Shown: positions 24,746 through 34,586 of the stretch, piece by piece
How the letters are laid out: every line of letters begins with the position of its first letter
Position numbering within the stretch: position 1 is the first letter of the stretch
NCBI RefSeq assembly: GCF_050038885.1
Contig: NZ_CP143624.1
Coordinates: forward strand, 8,990,001-9,054,000
DNA: 64,000 nt
Origin: Myxococcus flavus
Lineage (GTDB): Bacteria; Myxococcota; Myxococcia; Myxococcales; Myxococcaceae
Reading direction: 5' to 3'
The notes under the pieces: model-generated
Databases searched by the model: none
The model's input: only the letters and a program-made list of their open reading frames with translations
Told to the model about the DNA's origin: nothing
Made by a program: the position numbers and the translations under genes

Positions 24746-27700
24746 CGCGCGGGCGCCGTTGGGTGGTCGTGGCCGCGGTCCTCGCGGGGACCGCCTGGGC
24801 CCAGGACGATGAGAACGATGGCGGCCTGCGCACGCTCACCCGGCTCACCGTGGGCGTGGGAGACCAGTTCCTGGGGCAGCTGGCGCCCGACGGGAACACG
24901 TTGATCTTCGCGTCCAACCGCAACATCGCGACCGAAATCTACACGCAGGACCTGGAGCGGGGCCGCGAACGCCGGCTCTTCGATGAAGGCGCGGACGTGA
25001 CCTGGCCGCGCATCAGCCCGGACGGAAAACACCTGCTCTACATCTCGTTTCGAGACCAGGCGGGTGGCCAGCTGTGCGTGAGAGACCTGCCCGCCGCGAA
25101 GGAGCGCCGCTGCCTCACGGCAGACGGCAGCGCGCTCCAGGCGGAGTGGATGGACAACTCGCGCATCGCGCTGGTGAGCCGGGCCACCATCCAGGGTGAC
25201 CTCCACCTGTCCCGGGTGGAGCTGGACAGCTGGCGCGTGAGCCCCCTGCTCGATCGCAACCTGACCAGCCCCACCCTCTCACCCGATGGCCGCTGGCTGG
25301 TGTACGTCCCCATCGAGCGGTCCGTGCAGCAGGTGGGCCCCGGCTTCGCCGCTCGCGCCGCGCCCCATCTGGAGGCGCTCCGCCTGGATCGCCCCGGCGC
25401 CGCCCCCATCCCGCTCTCCCTCGACATCCCGGGGCAGTCCGGCCAGCCGGTGTTCTCGCGCGATGGGCGCTTCCTGTACGTGGTGCAGTTCTTCACGGAC
25501 TCCAACGCGGATGGAGTCATCGACGCCAGCGACAGCGGCGTGCTCTTCCGGGTGCCGTTCGCGACGGAGCGCGAGGACGCGGTCGAACAAGCCGCCGCGG
25601 CCAGCCCGGACCAGCTCACCAGCGAGGCCTGGAACTGCCAGTACCCGGCGCCCGCGAGCGCGTCTCTCGTCGCGACGTGTTCGCGCTCACAGTCCCTGGA
25701 CGTGTACCAGCTCCCGCTGGATGGCCTGGTGCCCAGCGCCTGGGACGCGCGTCGCCTCAGCGAGGAGCTGAGGATGGTCGGCCGTCGCGAGGACGAGCTC
25801 CTGCTCTATCGCCACCGGCTGTTGAAGGAGACGCGCCCCAAGCTTCAGCGCCTGCTGATGATGCGCCTGAGCATGCTTCACCTGGCCTTCGGGGACTTCA
25901 GCGCGGCGGCGTTCTACGCCCGGCACATGCGGTCGGTGAGCGACCCCGCCACCGCGGGCCTCGAGGAGCCGCTGCTCATCCTCGTCGACCACCGGCGCGC
26001 CCTGAAGGAGCGGGAGCGGGGCCGCATGGTGGATGAACTGAGCGTCGCCGAGCAGCAGCGCATGGCGGCGCTGGACCCCGCCAACGCGCCGAGCCCGGCC
26101 ACGGAGGTCTTCCAGCACGTGGTCCGCAGTGAGCTGGCGGACGACGCGGGGGACTTCACGCGGGCCCGCCAGGAGCTCGAAGCCGCCCGCGCAAAGGTGG
26201 CGGACGCCACGCCGCGAGGCGTCCTGGAGGCGTATCACGCGCGAGCGGACGCGCTGTACCGCGAGCTCGATGACCGGGAGGCCCTGGTCGAGGCGAGCCG
26301 CCGGCTCTCGCAGCACAGGGTCTTCCCGGCCGACGACCAGCTCGACTTCGCTCGCGCCGCCGTGCGCGCCCTGTACCGGGGGCGCCCCTACGACGAGGCG
26401 GACGCCGCCATGGCGCAGGCCCTCGCCGCGGCACCGGCAGGCTCGGCCTACGCGTTCGCGCTGGAGCTGGGCCGGCACGTCAACTCCATCCGCGGCGAGC
26501 GCCCTCCCCGCGCCGTTCGGGAGGCGTTGCTGGCCTTCTACCGGCAACAGACGGATCCACTCCGCCGGCGGGTGGTGGTGCAGGACGCCGTGGAGCGCGC
26601 CTCGGAGCTGGGCGCCGACGGCGTGATGGAGTCCCTGGCGATGGTCTACGTCGACGACGCCCCTCCTGGCACGGAGGAGCGGCGCCGCGCAGAGCGGCTG
26701 TTCCGCCGCGCGATGATGGGCCGCGCCTACCGCCGGCTGGCGCGGCAGCGCCTGGACGCGGCCCGCGCGGACTTCGACCTGGTGACGCAGCGCACGGGCT
26801 CGCTGGAGAGCGCGGTCGAAGCCATGAACCTGCGCCTGCGTGCCGGCGTCAGCCCCGACGTGGTGGAGAAGGAGGTGACCACCACCGTCCCCGACATGGA
26901 GAAGCCGCTCGCGCACTTCGTGAGGGCCTACGTCACCGCCCGCCAGCTGTCCAAACTGGAAGGCAGCGCACATGAGCAGGGCGTGAGGTCGGCCGTGCGC
27001 GAGCTGCGCGCGGCGTGGCCGGAGCTCAAGAACCAGCGCGTGGTGCAGGCCCTCTATGGCGCCATCCACCACGAGGACTTCCTGCGCAACCGCGACCCGG
27101 CCGCCGCCGAGCGCGCCAACCGCTACTACATGGTCGCGCTGGACCTGATGCGTTACAACGTCCGCTATCGCGCCATGATTCTCGGCGCGCTGGGGCTGCT
27201 GCACACGCAGGTGGGCAACTTCCACATCGCCCTGGGCTATCTCGACCAGCGGAACAGGTTGCCCTACGTGGACAACTGGGCCGGGCTGGCGGTGTCCATG
27301 GCCCGGGCCCGAGCGCTGCTGCACGTCGACCGCGAGGCGGATGCGGCCGAAGCGGCGGACCAGGCCCTGGCCATGGTGGAGGCCGCGCCGAGGCTGTCCC
27401 GGTTCCTTCCCCTCGCGCTGGACCGCGCGGCGCTCTACAACCTCGCCGCCGGCCGCTTCGAGCGGGCGTTGTCGCTCTACGACCGGGAGCTGCCGCTCGT
27501 GGACGCGGGGCCCCAGGATGAGGAGGGCCTGCGCAACCGGCTGGTGGTCCGTCTGGCGCGCAGCGCCGCGGCCCTGGGCGCGGGCCACCCGCAGCGGACG
27601 CTGGAGGACCTGGACCAGGTGGAGCGCGACCTGGCGACGCCGGCGGTCCGGAGCGCGCTGAAGTGGGCCCACTCCACCCCGGACCATGTCCTGCGCTCCT

Positions 27701-28203
27701 ACCGGCTCATCGCCGCGGGGCTGCGAGCGAACGCGGAGACCCGGCTCGGGCGGCTGGACGCCGCGGCCGTGGCGCTCGAACAGCGGCGCGAGCTGCACCT
27801 GGAGCAGTTCGACCAGCTGGAGCGCGATGAAGACATCCGCGCGGTGACGCTGGCGGAGCTGCGGCTGGCGGAGAACGCGGTGGACCGCCAGGCCCCAGCC
27901 CACGCGGCCCGCTGGCTGGGTGAAGCGCTCAAGCACGCGGACCAGCTCGTGTCGCGCACCCACGCGACCATCGATACCGGTCAGCTGGACGTGCTCTGGT
28001 TCGCGGCGCAGCTGAACGAGAAGGGGGATACCCCGATGCCCTTCGACGTGACCAAGCGCCTGGGCGACGCGCGGCGCTCCCTCATCGACATGAGCGACCC
28101 GGCCTGGCGCACGTACCTGGCGTGGTTCGAGGTCTACCTGGCGCTCGACGCGCCGTCCCCCGAGGCGAGCCCCGAGGCGCTGGTACAACCGGCTCCGCCG
28201 TGA
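24739..28203 (+). CDS. Secreted TolB-like PD40 propeller protein with C-terminal TPR array
   Basis: This is an 1154-residue exported protein. GTG at 24739 is preferred: a GGGGAGAGAAGAA ribosome site sits directly before it, and the resulting N-terminus is a signal peptide with likely cleavage after AWA (residue 22). Residues about 30-330 contain WD40-like PD40 repeats (GQLAPDGNTLIFASN, ISPDGKHLLYIS, LSPDGRWLVYV, FSRDGRFLYVV). The rest, about 360-1140, is alpha-helical with TPR-like repeats. It overlaps the lipoprotein gene. It may act as a periplasmic scaffold for the AsmA-like system; the specific function is unknown. Confidence 0.82.
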   Translation: MLTRGRRWVVVAAVLAGTAWAQDDENDGGLRTLTRLTVGVGDQFLGQLAPDGNTLIFASNRNIATEIYTQDLERGRERRLFDEGADVTWPRISPDGKHLLYISFRDQAGGQLCVRDLPAAKERRCLTADGSALQAEWMDNSRIALVSRATIQGDLHLSRVELDSWRVSPLLDRNLTSPTLSPDGRWLVYVPIERSVQQVGPGFAARAAPHLEALRLDRPGAAPIPLSLDIPGQSGQPVFSRDGRFLYVVQFFTDSNADGVIDASDSGVLFRVPFATEREDAVEQAAAASPDQLTSEAWNCQYPAPASASLVATCSRSQSLDVYQLPLDGLVPSAWDARRLSEELRMVGRREDELLLYRHRLLKETRPKLQRLLMMRLSMLHLAFGDFSAAAFYARHMRSVSDPATAGLEEPLLILVDHRRALKERERGRMVDELSVAEQQRMAALDPANAPSPATEVFQHVVRSELADDAGDFTRARQELEAARAKVADATPRGVLEAYHARADALYRELDDREALVEASRRLSQHRVFPADDQLDFARAAVRALYRGRPYDEADAAMAQALAAAPAGSAYAFALELGRHVNSIRGERPPRAVREALLAFYRQQTDPLRRRVVVQDAVERASELGADGVMESLAMVYVDDAPPGTEERRRAERLFRRAMMGRAYRRLARQRLDAARADFDLVTQRTGSLESAVEAMNLRLRAGVSPDVVEKEVTTTVPDMEKPLAHFVRAYVTARQLSKLEGSAHEQGVRSAVRELRAAWPELKNQRVVQALYGAIHHEDFLRNRDPAAAERANRYYMVALDLMRYNVRYRAMILGALGLLHTQVGNFHIALGYLDQRNRLPYVDNWAGLAVSMARARALLHVDREADAAEAADQALAMVEAAPRLSRFLPLALDRAALYNLAAGRFERALSLYDRELPLVDAGPQDEEGLRNRLVVRLARSAAALGAGHPQRTLEDLDQVERDLATPAVRSALKWAHSTPDHVLRSYRLIAAGLRANAETRLGRLDAAAVALEQRRELHLEQFDQLERDEDIRAVTLAELRLAENAVDRQAPAHAARWLGEALKHADQLVSRTHATIDTGQLDVLWFAAQLNEKGDTPMPFDVTKRLGDARRSLIDMSDPAWRTYLAWFEVYLALDAPSPEASPEALVQPAPP

Positions 28204-28247
28204 GGCGCTGGCGTCGGGGCGCTCGCCGCGGCCCCGTGGCCGGGCCT

Positions 28248-29396
28248 TCACCGCGCGAGCGCGGGGCGCTGCTGGAAGGGGCGGGAATCCTTGGGGATGT
28301 CGATGGTGAAGCTGGTGCCTCGCTCCGGAAGGCTGTCCACGCTGATGCTCCCGCCGTGGGCTTCCGCGGCGCCCCGGACCTGGACCAGCCCCAACCCCCA
28401 GCCTTGGGCGCCGCCCGCCTCCGCCGCTGGCAGTCGGTGATAGGCCTGGAACAAAGTCGGCTGCTGCTCCGCGGGGATATGGCCTCCGTGATTGTGCACC
28501 AGGATGAAGGCGCGCTCGTGGGTCTGCCTCACGGTGATGGTGATGGGCCGTGACGTGGTGCCGTACTTCACGGCGTTGCCAGCCAGGTTCTCCACCGCTC
28601 GCCGCAGCGGGTCCTGCGCGAAGTACCCCCGCACGGGCTCAGGCGCCACCAGGACGAAGCGTGCGCCGTGCTCGGCCTGCTGGTTCTCGACAGCCTGACG
28701 CACGATGTCCCTCAGGTCGCACGCCTCGAGGGTGAGCGGGACCCGGCCGCCGGCTTGCACTCGCATGGCATCCAGGAGGTTCTGCACGAGGCGGTCCGCG
28801 CGGTCGATGCTCTCGGTGATCCGCGCGGCCCACTGCGGCACCTGCTCCCCGGCCGGCTTTCGCTGGATGAGGCCGGCATTGACCTTGGCGGCGCTCAACG
28901 GTCCCCGCAGGTCATGAGCGAGCGTGGCGAGGAGCCGCTCCCGGAGCCCCTCCTCCACCAGCACGTAGGCGGTGCAGGCCTTCGCGATGGACTGGTCCAC
29001 GGAGGCGTTGAGCGTGTTCCGCTCCACCTCGGTCAGCGGCTCCTGCTCCTCGAGCACCGCGAAGAGTGTCTCGCGCAGCAGCTTGTACTCGGTGATGAGG
29101 TCCTCCAGGCGGAACCGTGTCATGCGGACACGCTCACCGCCGTGCTCCTCGGCGATGGTGCTCCCCTCCGTGGCGGTGCGTCGGGGGTGCCGGGGGGCGA
29201 TGGCCTCGGCCAGCTGCCGCAGCAGGGCGGGCATCGTGTCGATGAGGAGGGGGTGGCTCTCGCCGGCGGCGGCGGGGACCTCCTTCCGCATGCGCTCTGC
29301 CCAGAGGGCGATGATGCGCTCCCTGTTGGCAAGGAGCCGGGCACATGCCCCCGAGCCCACCCCTTCCCCGCCTGCGCTCACAGACTCGTCGCTCAT
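28248..29396 (-). CDS. Soluble sensor histidine kinase with RsbRD-like N-terminal domain
   Basis: This is a 382-residue kinase without membrane segments. The N-terminal 150 residues look like an RsbRD_N-type helical sensor (RERIIALWAERMRKEV, FRLEDLITEYKLLRETLF). The HisKA box is LAHDLRGPL with phospho-acceptor His161. The ATPase domain has NLAGNAVKYG (N box) and GWGLGLVQVRGAAEAHGG (G2/F region). No response regulator is next to it, so it is an orphan kinase, as is common in myxobacteria. It converges with the PD40-TPR gene, 44 bp away. Confidence 0.9.
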   Translation of the reverse strand: MSDESVSAGGEGVGSGACARLLANRERIIALWAERMRKEVPAAAGESHPLLIDTMPALLRQLAEAIAPRHPRRTATEGSTIAEEHGGERVRMTRFRLEDLITEYKLLRETLFAVLEEQEPLTEVERNTLNASVDQSIAKACTAYVLVEEGLRERLLATLAHDLRGPLSAAKVNAGLIQRKPAGEQVPQWAARITESIDRADRLVQNLLDAMRVQAGGRVPLTLEACDLRDIVRQAVENQQAEHGARFVLVAPEPVRGYFAQDPLRRAVENLAGNAVKYGTTSRPITITVRQTHERAFILVHNHGGHIPAEQQPTLFQAYHRLPAAEAGGAQGWGLGLVQVRGAAEAHGGSISVDSLPERGTSFTIDIPKDSRPFQQRPALAR

Positions 29397-29537
29397 GGGT
29401 CCAATCTGCGAACTCGGTCAGGCGCCCACCCCCTGCGTGCTCGCCCGTCGGACACGCAGCGCAGGCCTGCACCTGCGCCATCACGGGGCGCGCCATGGTC
29501 CTGCATCCGCGGTCATCCCGCATGCGGGGCTGGCCAT

Positions 29538-29723
29538 TCACGCCTTCTGAGTGCCCTCCCCTCCGGACTCCTCCTGCTCGGGCTCCTTGCGAGAAGGAGC
29601 GTCCTCGCCCTCGCTTCGCCGCAGGTCGCGTTGCCCCGTCTCGTACTCCTGCGCGGCCGCCTCCCGAGGGGACAGCTCGCCCTTCTTCTTGTCGATGTCC
29701 GGTGAACGGTCTTTCGGTTCCAT
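29538..29723 (-). CDS. Small, highly charged hypothetical protein
   Basis: This is a 61-residue, Glu/Lys/Arg-rich, probably disordered protein (MEPKDRSPDIDKKKGELSPR...). Codon third positions are mostly G/C, like neighbouring genes, which argues that it is translated. There is no clear ribosome binding site. It lies between the histidine kinase and the Tat-exported dehydrogenase on the same strand; stress-associated small proteins of this composition are common, but no function can be assigned. Confidence 0.5.
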   Translation of the reverse strand: MEPKDRSPDIDKKKGELSPREAAAQEYETGQRDLRRSEGEDAPSRKEPEQEESGGEGTQKA

Positions 29724-29816
29724 GCATCAACGGTGGGGACGCCCCGCTTCTCGACAAGACGGCCACCGGCCCGCTGGGCAGCATGGGCGACTCCGGCGGC
29801 CAGGTCGGCAGGCGGC

Positions 29817-30824
29817 TCAGGGACCGCCGCGACCGCCGGTGGCGCCGAAAATCTGCCCGGTGGAGTAGCTGGTCCCCGGGCTCGCCAGGTCCACGTAGAT
29901 GCTCGCGAGCTCCGCGGGCTGGCCGGGGCGGCCCATGGGCGTGTTCCCGCCAAACTTGACGAGGTTCTCCTGCGTCTGCCCGCCGGACACCTGGAGCGGC
30001 GTCCAGAAAGGCCCCGGCGCCACGCCATTCACCCGAATGCCCTGCTTCGCCAGCTGCCTGGCGAGGCACTGGGTGAAGTTCATGATGCCGGCCTTGGTCA
30101 TCGCGTAGTCGAGCAGGTTCTCGGGCGGGTCGTACGCGACGACGGAGGTGGTGTTGATGATCGCCGAGCCCGGCTTGAGGTGCGGCACGGCGGCCTGGGT
30201 AATCCAGAACATCGCATAGAGGTTCGTCTTCAGCGTCCAGTCGAGCTGCTCGGTGGTGATGCCGAGGATGGAGTCGTGGCTCTGCTGCCGGGCGGCGTTG
30301 TTGACGAGGATGTCGAGCCCCCCGAGCCTGCTCACCGCGTCAGCGACGAGCTTCTTGCAGAAGGCCTCGCTCCGGATGTCGCCGGGCAGCGCCACCGCCT
30401 TGCGCCCCGAGGCCTTGATGAGCGCCACGACCTCCTGCGCGTCGGGCTCCTCCGCGGGCAGGTAGTTGATGGCCACGTCCGCGCCCTCTCGCGCATAGGC
30501 AATGGCGGCGGCGCGTCCGATGCCAGAGTCGCCCCCGGTGATGAGCGCCTTGCGGCCCGAGAGCCGGCCCGAGCCCTTGTAACTCTTCTCACCGTGGTCC
30601 GGCCGGGGCTGCATCTTGCTGGCGAGGCCCGGCCAGGGCTGCGACTGCTTCGGGAAGGGGGGCTTCGGGTACAGGGTGACGGGGTCCTGGAGCGGCGCTG
30701 CGGCCCCAGGCGCCGTCCCTCCGTCCTGCGCCAGCGCCGGTGTGGCGAGCACGGCGGCGACGCCCGTGGCCAGCCCGCCGACGACCTGACGGCGGGAAGG
30801 TGCGTTGTTCTCGTCCGAGTCCAT
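29817..30824 (-). CDS. Tat-exported short-chain dehydrogenase/reductase (YghA-like)
   Basis: This is a 335-residue classical SDR with a Tat signal at its N-terminus (SRRQVVGGLATG then an Ala-rich stretch ending in ATPALAQ). The cofactor motif is TGGDSGIGRA. The catalytic residues are Ser in NTTSVVA and Tyr/Lys in DYAMTKAG; NNAA stabilises the fold. Family members with a PxxPxQSQPWPG lead such as this (PFPKQSQPWPG) reduce aldehydes or ketones with NADP(H), and some are induced by general stress. A Tat signal on an NAD(P)-dependent enzyme is unusual because the cofactor must be folded in before export. Confidence 0.9.
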   Translation of the reverse strand: MDSDENNAPSRRQVVGGLATGVAAVLATPALAQDGGTAPGAAAPLQDPVTLYPKPPFPKQSQPWPGLASKMQPRPDHGEKSYKGSGRLSGRKALITGGDSGIGRAAAIAYAREGADVAINYLPAEEPDAQEVVALIKASGRKAVALPGDIRSEAFCKKLVADAVSRLGGLDILVNNAARQQSHDSILGITTEQLDWTLKTNLYAMFWITQAAVPHLKPGSAIINTTSVVAYDPPENLLDYAMTKAGIMNFTQCLARQLAKQGIRVNGVAPGPFWTPLQVSGGQTQENLVKFGGNTPMGRPGQPAELASIYVDLASPGTSYSTGQIFGATGGRGGP

Positions 30825-31102
30825 GGTCTGCCTCCAGTTCGCGCGGCGGACCTAATCAGGGCGGACCTTCGTCGGAATGCGCCTCATGTCGGCGAGCGCT
30901 CGTGTGGCGCCTCGCGAACGGTCCAGCACCTGCCCCCGTCCAGGCCATTGCAGATGCGCTGTCAGGCAGCGCACGCTCCGCCCACGCTGGCACTCGCGCC
31001 CCCGATGGAGCACGGGTCGGCGCTCCGTCCCCTCCTTCAATTGGACGGGGCTCCGCACGGCACGCAGGCGGCGCTGCACCGCGTGCACCCGCGGCATCGA
31101 CG

Positions 31103-31564
31103 CTAGTAGCGGATGACCTGATAGCCCTCGGCCACCAGGCGCGCCAGCTCCGCCACGCCGTTGTCCACCACCTCGGCCTGGGGCTGGAGCTTCTTCGGGT
31201 CGATGCCGAACTTCCGGAGCGCGGTGCCGCAGGCCACCAGCCGCACGCCAGCGGCCGCCGCCTCCTGAGCCTGCTTGCGGACCTCCTCCGGAACGGCCTT
31301 CACCGTCGGGTCCAGCGCCACCACCGCGCGGCCGTAGGTGAGCCACACCACGTCCGAGAGGTAGCCCGATGCCTTGGCACTCTTCGCGTGCCGGAAGGAG
31401 CTGGAGAGCGTGCTGATGTCCTCCAGGCCGGTGGTGGCCACGAAGACGAGCTTGCCCTGGCGCGCGGGCACCGGCTTCGGGTCGGGCTGGGATGGCGCCG
31501 CGGCCGGTGAGACCAGGGGCGCGGTAACGAGCGCGGTGACGAGCAGCAGCAGGAAGCGATTCAT
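31103..31564 (-). CDS. Exported DsrE/DsrF-like protein
   Basis: This is a 153-residue protein with an N-terminal signal peptide (hydrophobic to about residue 22) and a DsrE-like fold (KLVFVATTGLEDISTLSSS, with a typical VRLVACGTALRKFGI strand-loop). The single Cys in that loop is at the position used for sulfur relay in the family. It lies 28 bp after the YeiH-type transporter and near a persulfide dioxygenase, which supports a role in handling sulfane sulfur in the periplasm. The start at 31564 is chosen because it begins the signal peptide. Confidence 0.8.
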   Translation of the reverse strand: MNRFLLLLVTALVTAPLVSPAAAPSQPDPKPVPARQGKLVFVATTGLEDISTLSSSFRHAKSAKASGYLSDVVWLTYGRAVVALDPTVKAVPEEVRKQAQEAAAAGVRLVACGTALRKFGIDPKKLQPQAEVVDNGVAELARLVAEGYQVIRY

Positions 31565-31592
31565 CGGGATGGGCTCCAAATCCGTTCGAGGG

Positions 31593-32636
31593 CTACTGGA
31601 TGGACAGCAACTGGATGAGGCCCCAGGCGGCCAGCGCCAGGGCGGCGAAGCCCACGAGGCCCGCGTAGACGACACGCATGCCCGCGCGGCGCACCATGCT
31701 CAGGTGGGTGCCCAGCCCCATGGCCGCCATGGCCATGACCATGAGGAAGACACTGGCGGTGGACAGCCACGCCTTGGCGGCTGCGGGCACCACGCCCACC
31801 GTGCCCAGCACACCCACCGCGAGGAAGCCGATGACGAACCAGGGGATGGGCGGCTCCTTCAGCGAGTAGCGCACCGCCCCGCCCGCGCCGGAGGCCAACC
31901 CCAGCACCACGAGCGCGGGGGCCAGCAGCACCACGCGGGTGAGCTTGACCAGCGTGCCCAGGTCGCCCGCGGACGTGCCCCAGGTGAAGGCCGCGGCCAT
32001 GACCTGCGCCACCTCGTGCAACGTCGCGCCCGAGAGGATGGCGAGCTGCGCGGAGCTCAACCCCAGCAGCGGCCCCACGAAGACGTAGAAGAGGACGCCC
32101 ACCGTGCCCAGGATTCCGCACAGCCCCACCGCCAGCGTGGTGTCCTCCTCCTCCGCGCGCGTGACGGAGCTGGCGGCCACCACCGCGCTGGCGCCGCAAA
32201 TGGAGGTCCCCACGGCCAGCAGCGTGCCCAGCTTCTCCGGCACGCCGAAGCGCTGCGTCACCCAGCGGATGCCGAGAATGCCGCCGACGATGACGGCCAG
32301 GGACAGCAGCAGCACGCGCGGGCCCACCTTCGCCACCAGCCCGAAGTCGAGCCGCGCGCCCATCAGCACGATGCCCAGGCGCAGCACCGTGCGCGCCGAG
32401 TAGCGCGTGCCCTCCACCCACACGGGCGCCAGTCCCAGGGCCGTGCGCAGCGAGATTCCAATCAGCAGGGCCACCGTGAGCGGCCCCACCACCTCGAGGC
32501 CGGGCAGCGTGGCCAGCCCATAGCTGACCACCGCCAGCCCGGCGGCGAGCCCGAGGCCCGGCAGCCGCCGGCGCCAGGCGCCTCCCGGCGAGGACGGGGT
32601 GGCGGTCGATTCAGAAGCGGCGAGAGGTGCGGTCAT
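31593..32636 (-). CDS. YeiH/UPF0324 family membrane transporter (putative sulfate exporter)
   Basis: This is a 347-residue membrane protein with about ten hydrophobic helices. The family motifs LRLGIVLMGARLDFG and GTSICGASAVVA are present in the expected order. Members are annotated as putative sulfate or sulfite exporters. It is followed 28 bp downstream by the DsrE-like gene and preceded by a 5'-nucleotidase/SoxB-like gene, so the three form a likely sulfur-related operon on the minus strand. Confidence 0.88.
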   Translation of the reverse strand: MTAPLAASESTATPSSPGGAWRRRLPGLGLAAGLAVVSYGLATLPGLEVVGPLTVALLIGISLRTALGLAPVWVEGTRYSARTVLRLGIVLMGARLDFGLVAKVGPRVLLLSLAVIVGGILGIRWVTQRFGVPEKLGTLLAVGTSICGASAVVAASSVTRAEEEDTTLAVGLCGILGTVGVLFYVFVGPLLGLSSAQLAILSGATLHEVAQVMAAAFTWGTSAGDLGTLVKLTRVVLLAPALVVLGLASGAGGAVRYSLKEPPIPWFVIGFLAVGVLGTVGVVPAAAKAWLSTASVFLMVMAMAAMGLGTHLSMVRRAGMRVVYAGLVGFAALALAAWGLIQLLSIQ

Positions 32637-32697
32637 TTCAGGGGCTCCGTGCCGCCATGCGCGAGGTGGGCGGCCACGGTCTGCGTTGAAGAGGGGC

Positions 32698-34296
32698 TCA
32701 CGGCTGGACCTGCTGGGTGCGAAGCACGGCGGGAAGGTCCTCGCCCACCGCGCGCCCCTCCAGCGCGCCGCTGAGCCGCGGCCCGCCGGCGAGGAAGCGG
32801 CGCACCGCCTCGTGCGCGTCCAGGTCGAGCACGCGCGGCTCCTGGACGCCGGGGATGCGGCAGAGCATGTCCGGCGCGTCCCCTTCCCGCTCGCAGGCCG
32901 TCACGGTGTAGAGGCGCTCATCCACCACGGGCTCGCCGCCGACCTCCAGCGCGAGCAGGCGCTGCCCCCTGGGGGCGTCCGCGCGGAAGCGCAGCGTCAT
33001 CCCCGAGGGACGCGGCAGCCACCCGCCGAAGCGCTTCTCCGGGTCCTTCGCGAAGACGTTCTCCAGCTCCTGTTCCCAGAAGGCGCGAAGCTGACGCCCG
33101 CTCACCTTGCCCGTCTTCAGCATGTTGGTGACGGGGAAGAGGTTCCACAGGTCGGCCTCGCGCACGGGCCCGGGCAGCAGCGGCGTGCCGAAGCGGAAGC
33201 CATTGGAGAGGCCAATCTCCGTCCCGCCCGCGGCCCGGATGGCGTCGGCCAGCACGTTGTCCAGCGGGTTCTCCACCACCGCGTAGCGCGCGAGCGTCAC
33301 ATCGGTGTGCCCCACCGGTGTGGAGAGCGCCTCGTCGTGTGGCGCCAGCGCGGCGTCCACCCATCGCGCCACCTCCGGGTCCTCGGGGAAGCGCGACGCG
33401 GTCAGCTCGATGAGCTCCCAGCGGCGGTCCACCACCTTCCCGTCCTCCAGCCACAAGTCCAACCGGCCAAGGAAGGAGCCGAAGGCGCCAGGCTCCACCA
33501 CCCAGCTCCCGGCCTGCTCGATGGGGACATAGGTGCGCTCATGCGTGTCGCTGGACAGGTGGACGTCCACACCGGGCACCCTGGCGGCCAGCCCCACGGC
33601 CTTGGCGAGCCCCACGTGCGTCATCAAGAGCACCACCTGCGCGCCCTCGCGCTCGCGCACCTCGCGCACCAGCGCCGGCAGCGCCTCCGGGCCGTCGTAG
33701 CGCAGCCCCTGGCTGTACTCCGGCGGCTGCCGGCGCGGGACGTCCGGGTCCGTGAAGCCCACCACCGCCACTTTCACCCCGCCCACCTCCTTCACCAGGT
33801 AAGGCGGGAAGAGCCGCTCGCCGCTGGCCGCGTCGCGCAGGTTGGCCGCGAAGAGCGGATGCTTCAGCTCACGGGCGCGCTGACGCAGCATCGCGGGGCC
33901 GTACACCACCTCCCAGTTGCCGGGCACCGCGCCGTCCAGCCCGAGCGCGTTGAGCGGCTGGATGAGCACACCGCCCTCGGTGAGCGCCGCCGCGCCCGAG
34001 CCTTGAATCGTGTCACCCCCGTCGAGCACCAGCACATCGCCACCGCGCTCGGCCCGAATCTGCTGGATGGCGGCGGCGACGCGAGCGAAGCCACCCGCCA
34101 GCTCGATGCGTTCCTTCCCGTCGCGCCAGAAGAGCTCGGGGTGGGCGCGCAACTGCGCGTGCAGGTCCGCCACGTAGAGGACGGTGAGTTGCTGGCGCTG
34201 GGATGCGGGAGCACGCGCGATGACCTCGGGCCGTGGCGAGGCACAGCCGGAGACCAGGACGAGGAGCGCGCCGAGCACGGGCAGGAGACGGGGCAT
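32698..34296 (-). CDS. 5'-nucleotidase/SoxB-like metallophosphoesterase lipoprotein
   Basis: This is a 532-residue protein with a lipoprotein signal (LVLVSGCAS). The N-terminal metallophosphoesterase domain shows DLHAQL, LDGGDTIQGS, PGNWEVVYG, LMTHVG and SSDTHERTY. Residues from about 320 form a 5'-nucleotidase C-terminal domain (YAVVENPLDNVLADAIR, NGFRFGTPLLPG). The canonical GNHE and GHTH motifs read GNWE and SDTH; SoxB-type thiosulfohydrolases also depart from the nucleotidase pattern here. Together with the DsrE, YeiH and persulfide-dioxygenase neighbours, a sulfur-compound hydrolase is possible, but a nucleotidase role is not excluded. Confidence 0.75.
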   Translation of the reverse strand: MPRLLPVLGALLVLVSGCASPRPEVIARAPASQRQQLTVLYVADLHAQLRAHPELFWRDGKERIELAGGFARVAAAIQQIRAERGGDVLVLDGGDTIQGSGAAALTEGGVLIQPLNALGLDGAVPGNWEVVYGPAMLRQRARELKHPLFAANLRDAASGERLFPPYLVKEVGGVKVAVVGFTDPDVPRRQPPEYSQGLRYDGPEALPALVREVREREGAQVVLLMTHVGLAKAVGLAARVPGVDVHLSSDTHERTYVPIEQAGSWVVEPGAFGSFLGRLDLWLEDGKVVDRRWELIELTASRFPEDPEVARWVDAALAPHDEALSTPVGHTDVTLARYAVVENPLDNVLADAIRAAGGTEIGLSNGFRFGTPLLPGPVREADLWNLFPVTNMLKTGKVSGRQLRAFWEQELENVFAKDPEKRFGGWLPRPSGMTLRFRADAPRGQRLLALEVGGEPVVDERLYTVTACEREGDAPDMLCRIPGVQEPRVLDLDAHEAVRRFLAGGPRLSGALEGRAVGEDLPAVLRTQQVQP

Positions 34297-34586
34297 CGTG
34301 GGGCACCTTGCGAGGAGAGAAACGAGATGGCGGAGATGACACGAGGTGCGCCGCGCGGAGTTCCCGGACATCGACGGGCTCCGGTCCCCGCCTCGGCGGG
34401 CTCCGGACGCGGCGGAGGTGACGACGAGAACGACCTTCATGGCGAGGCTGCCTCCGGCACCGAAGGCGGCGGGCCCCCGGTCACTGATGACGCCCGGTGA
34501 GAGCCGTCGCGGGGGGCAGAGGATTCACCGGTGCCTGCTGAATCCTTCTTCCACGCCCCGAGCTCTCACGGGCAGGAGGCATTGAC

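Noticed and set aside
25687..28251. Long minus-strand open frame opposite the PD40-TPR gene
   Set aside because: Antisense shadow; the plus frame has a signal peptide, PD40 repeats and a good ribosome site.
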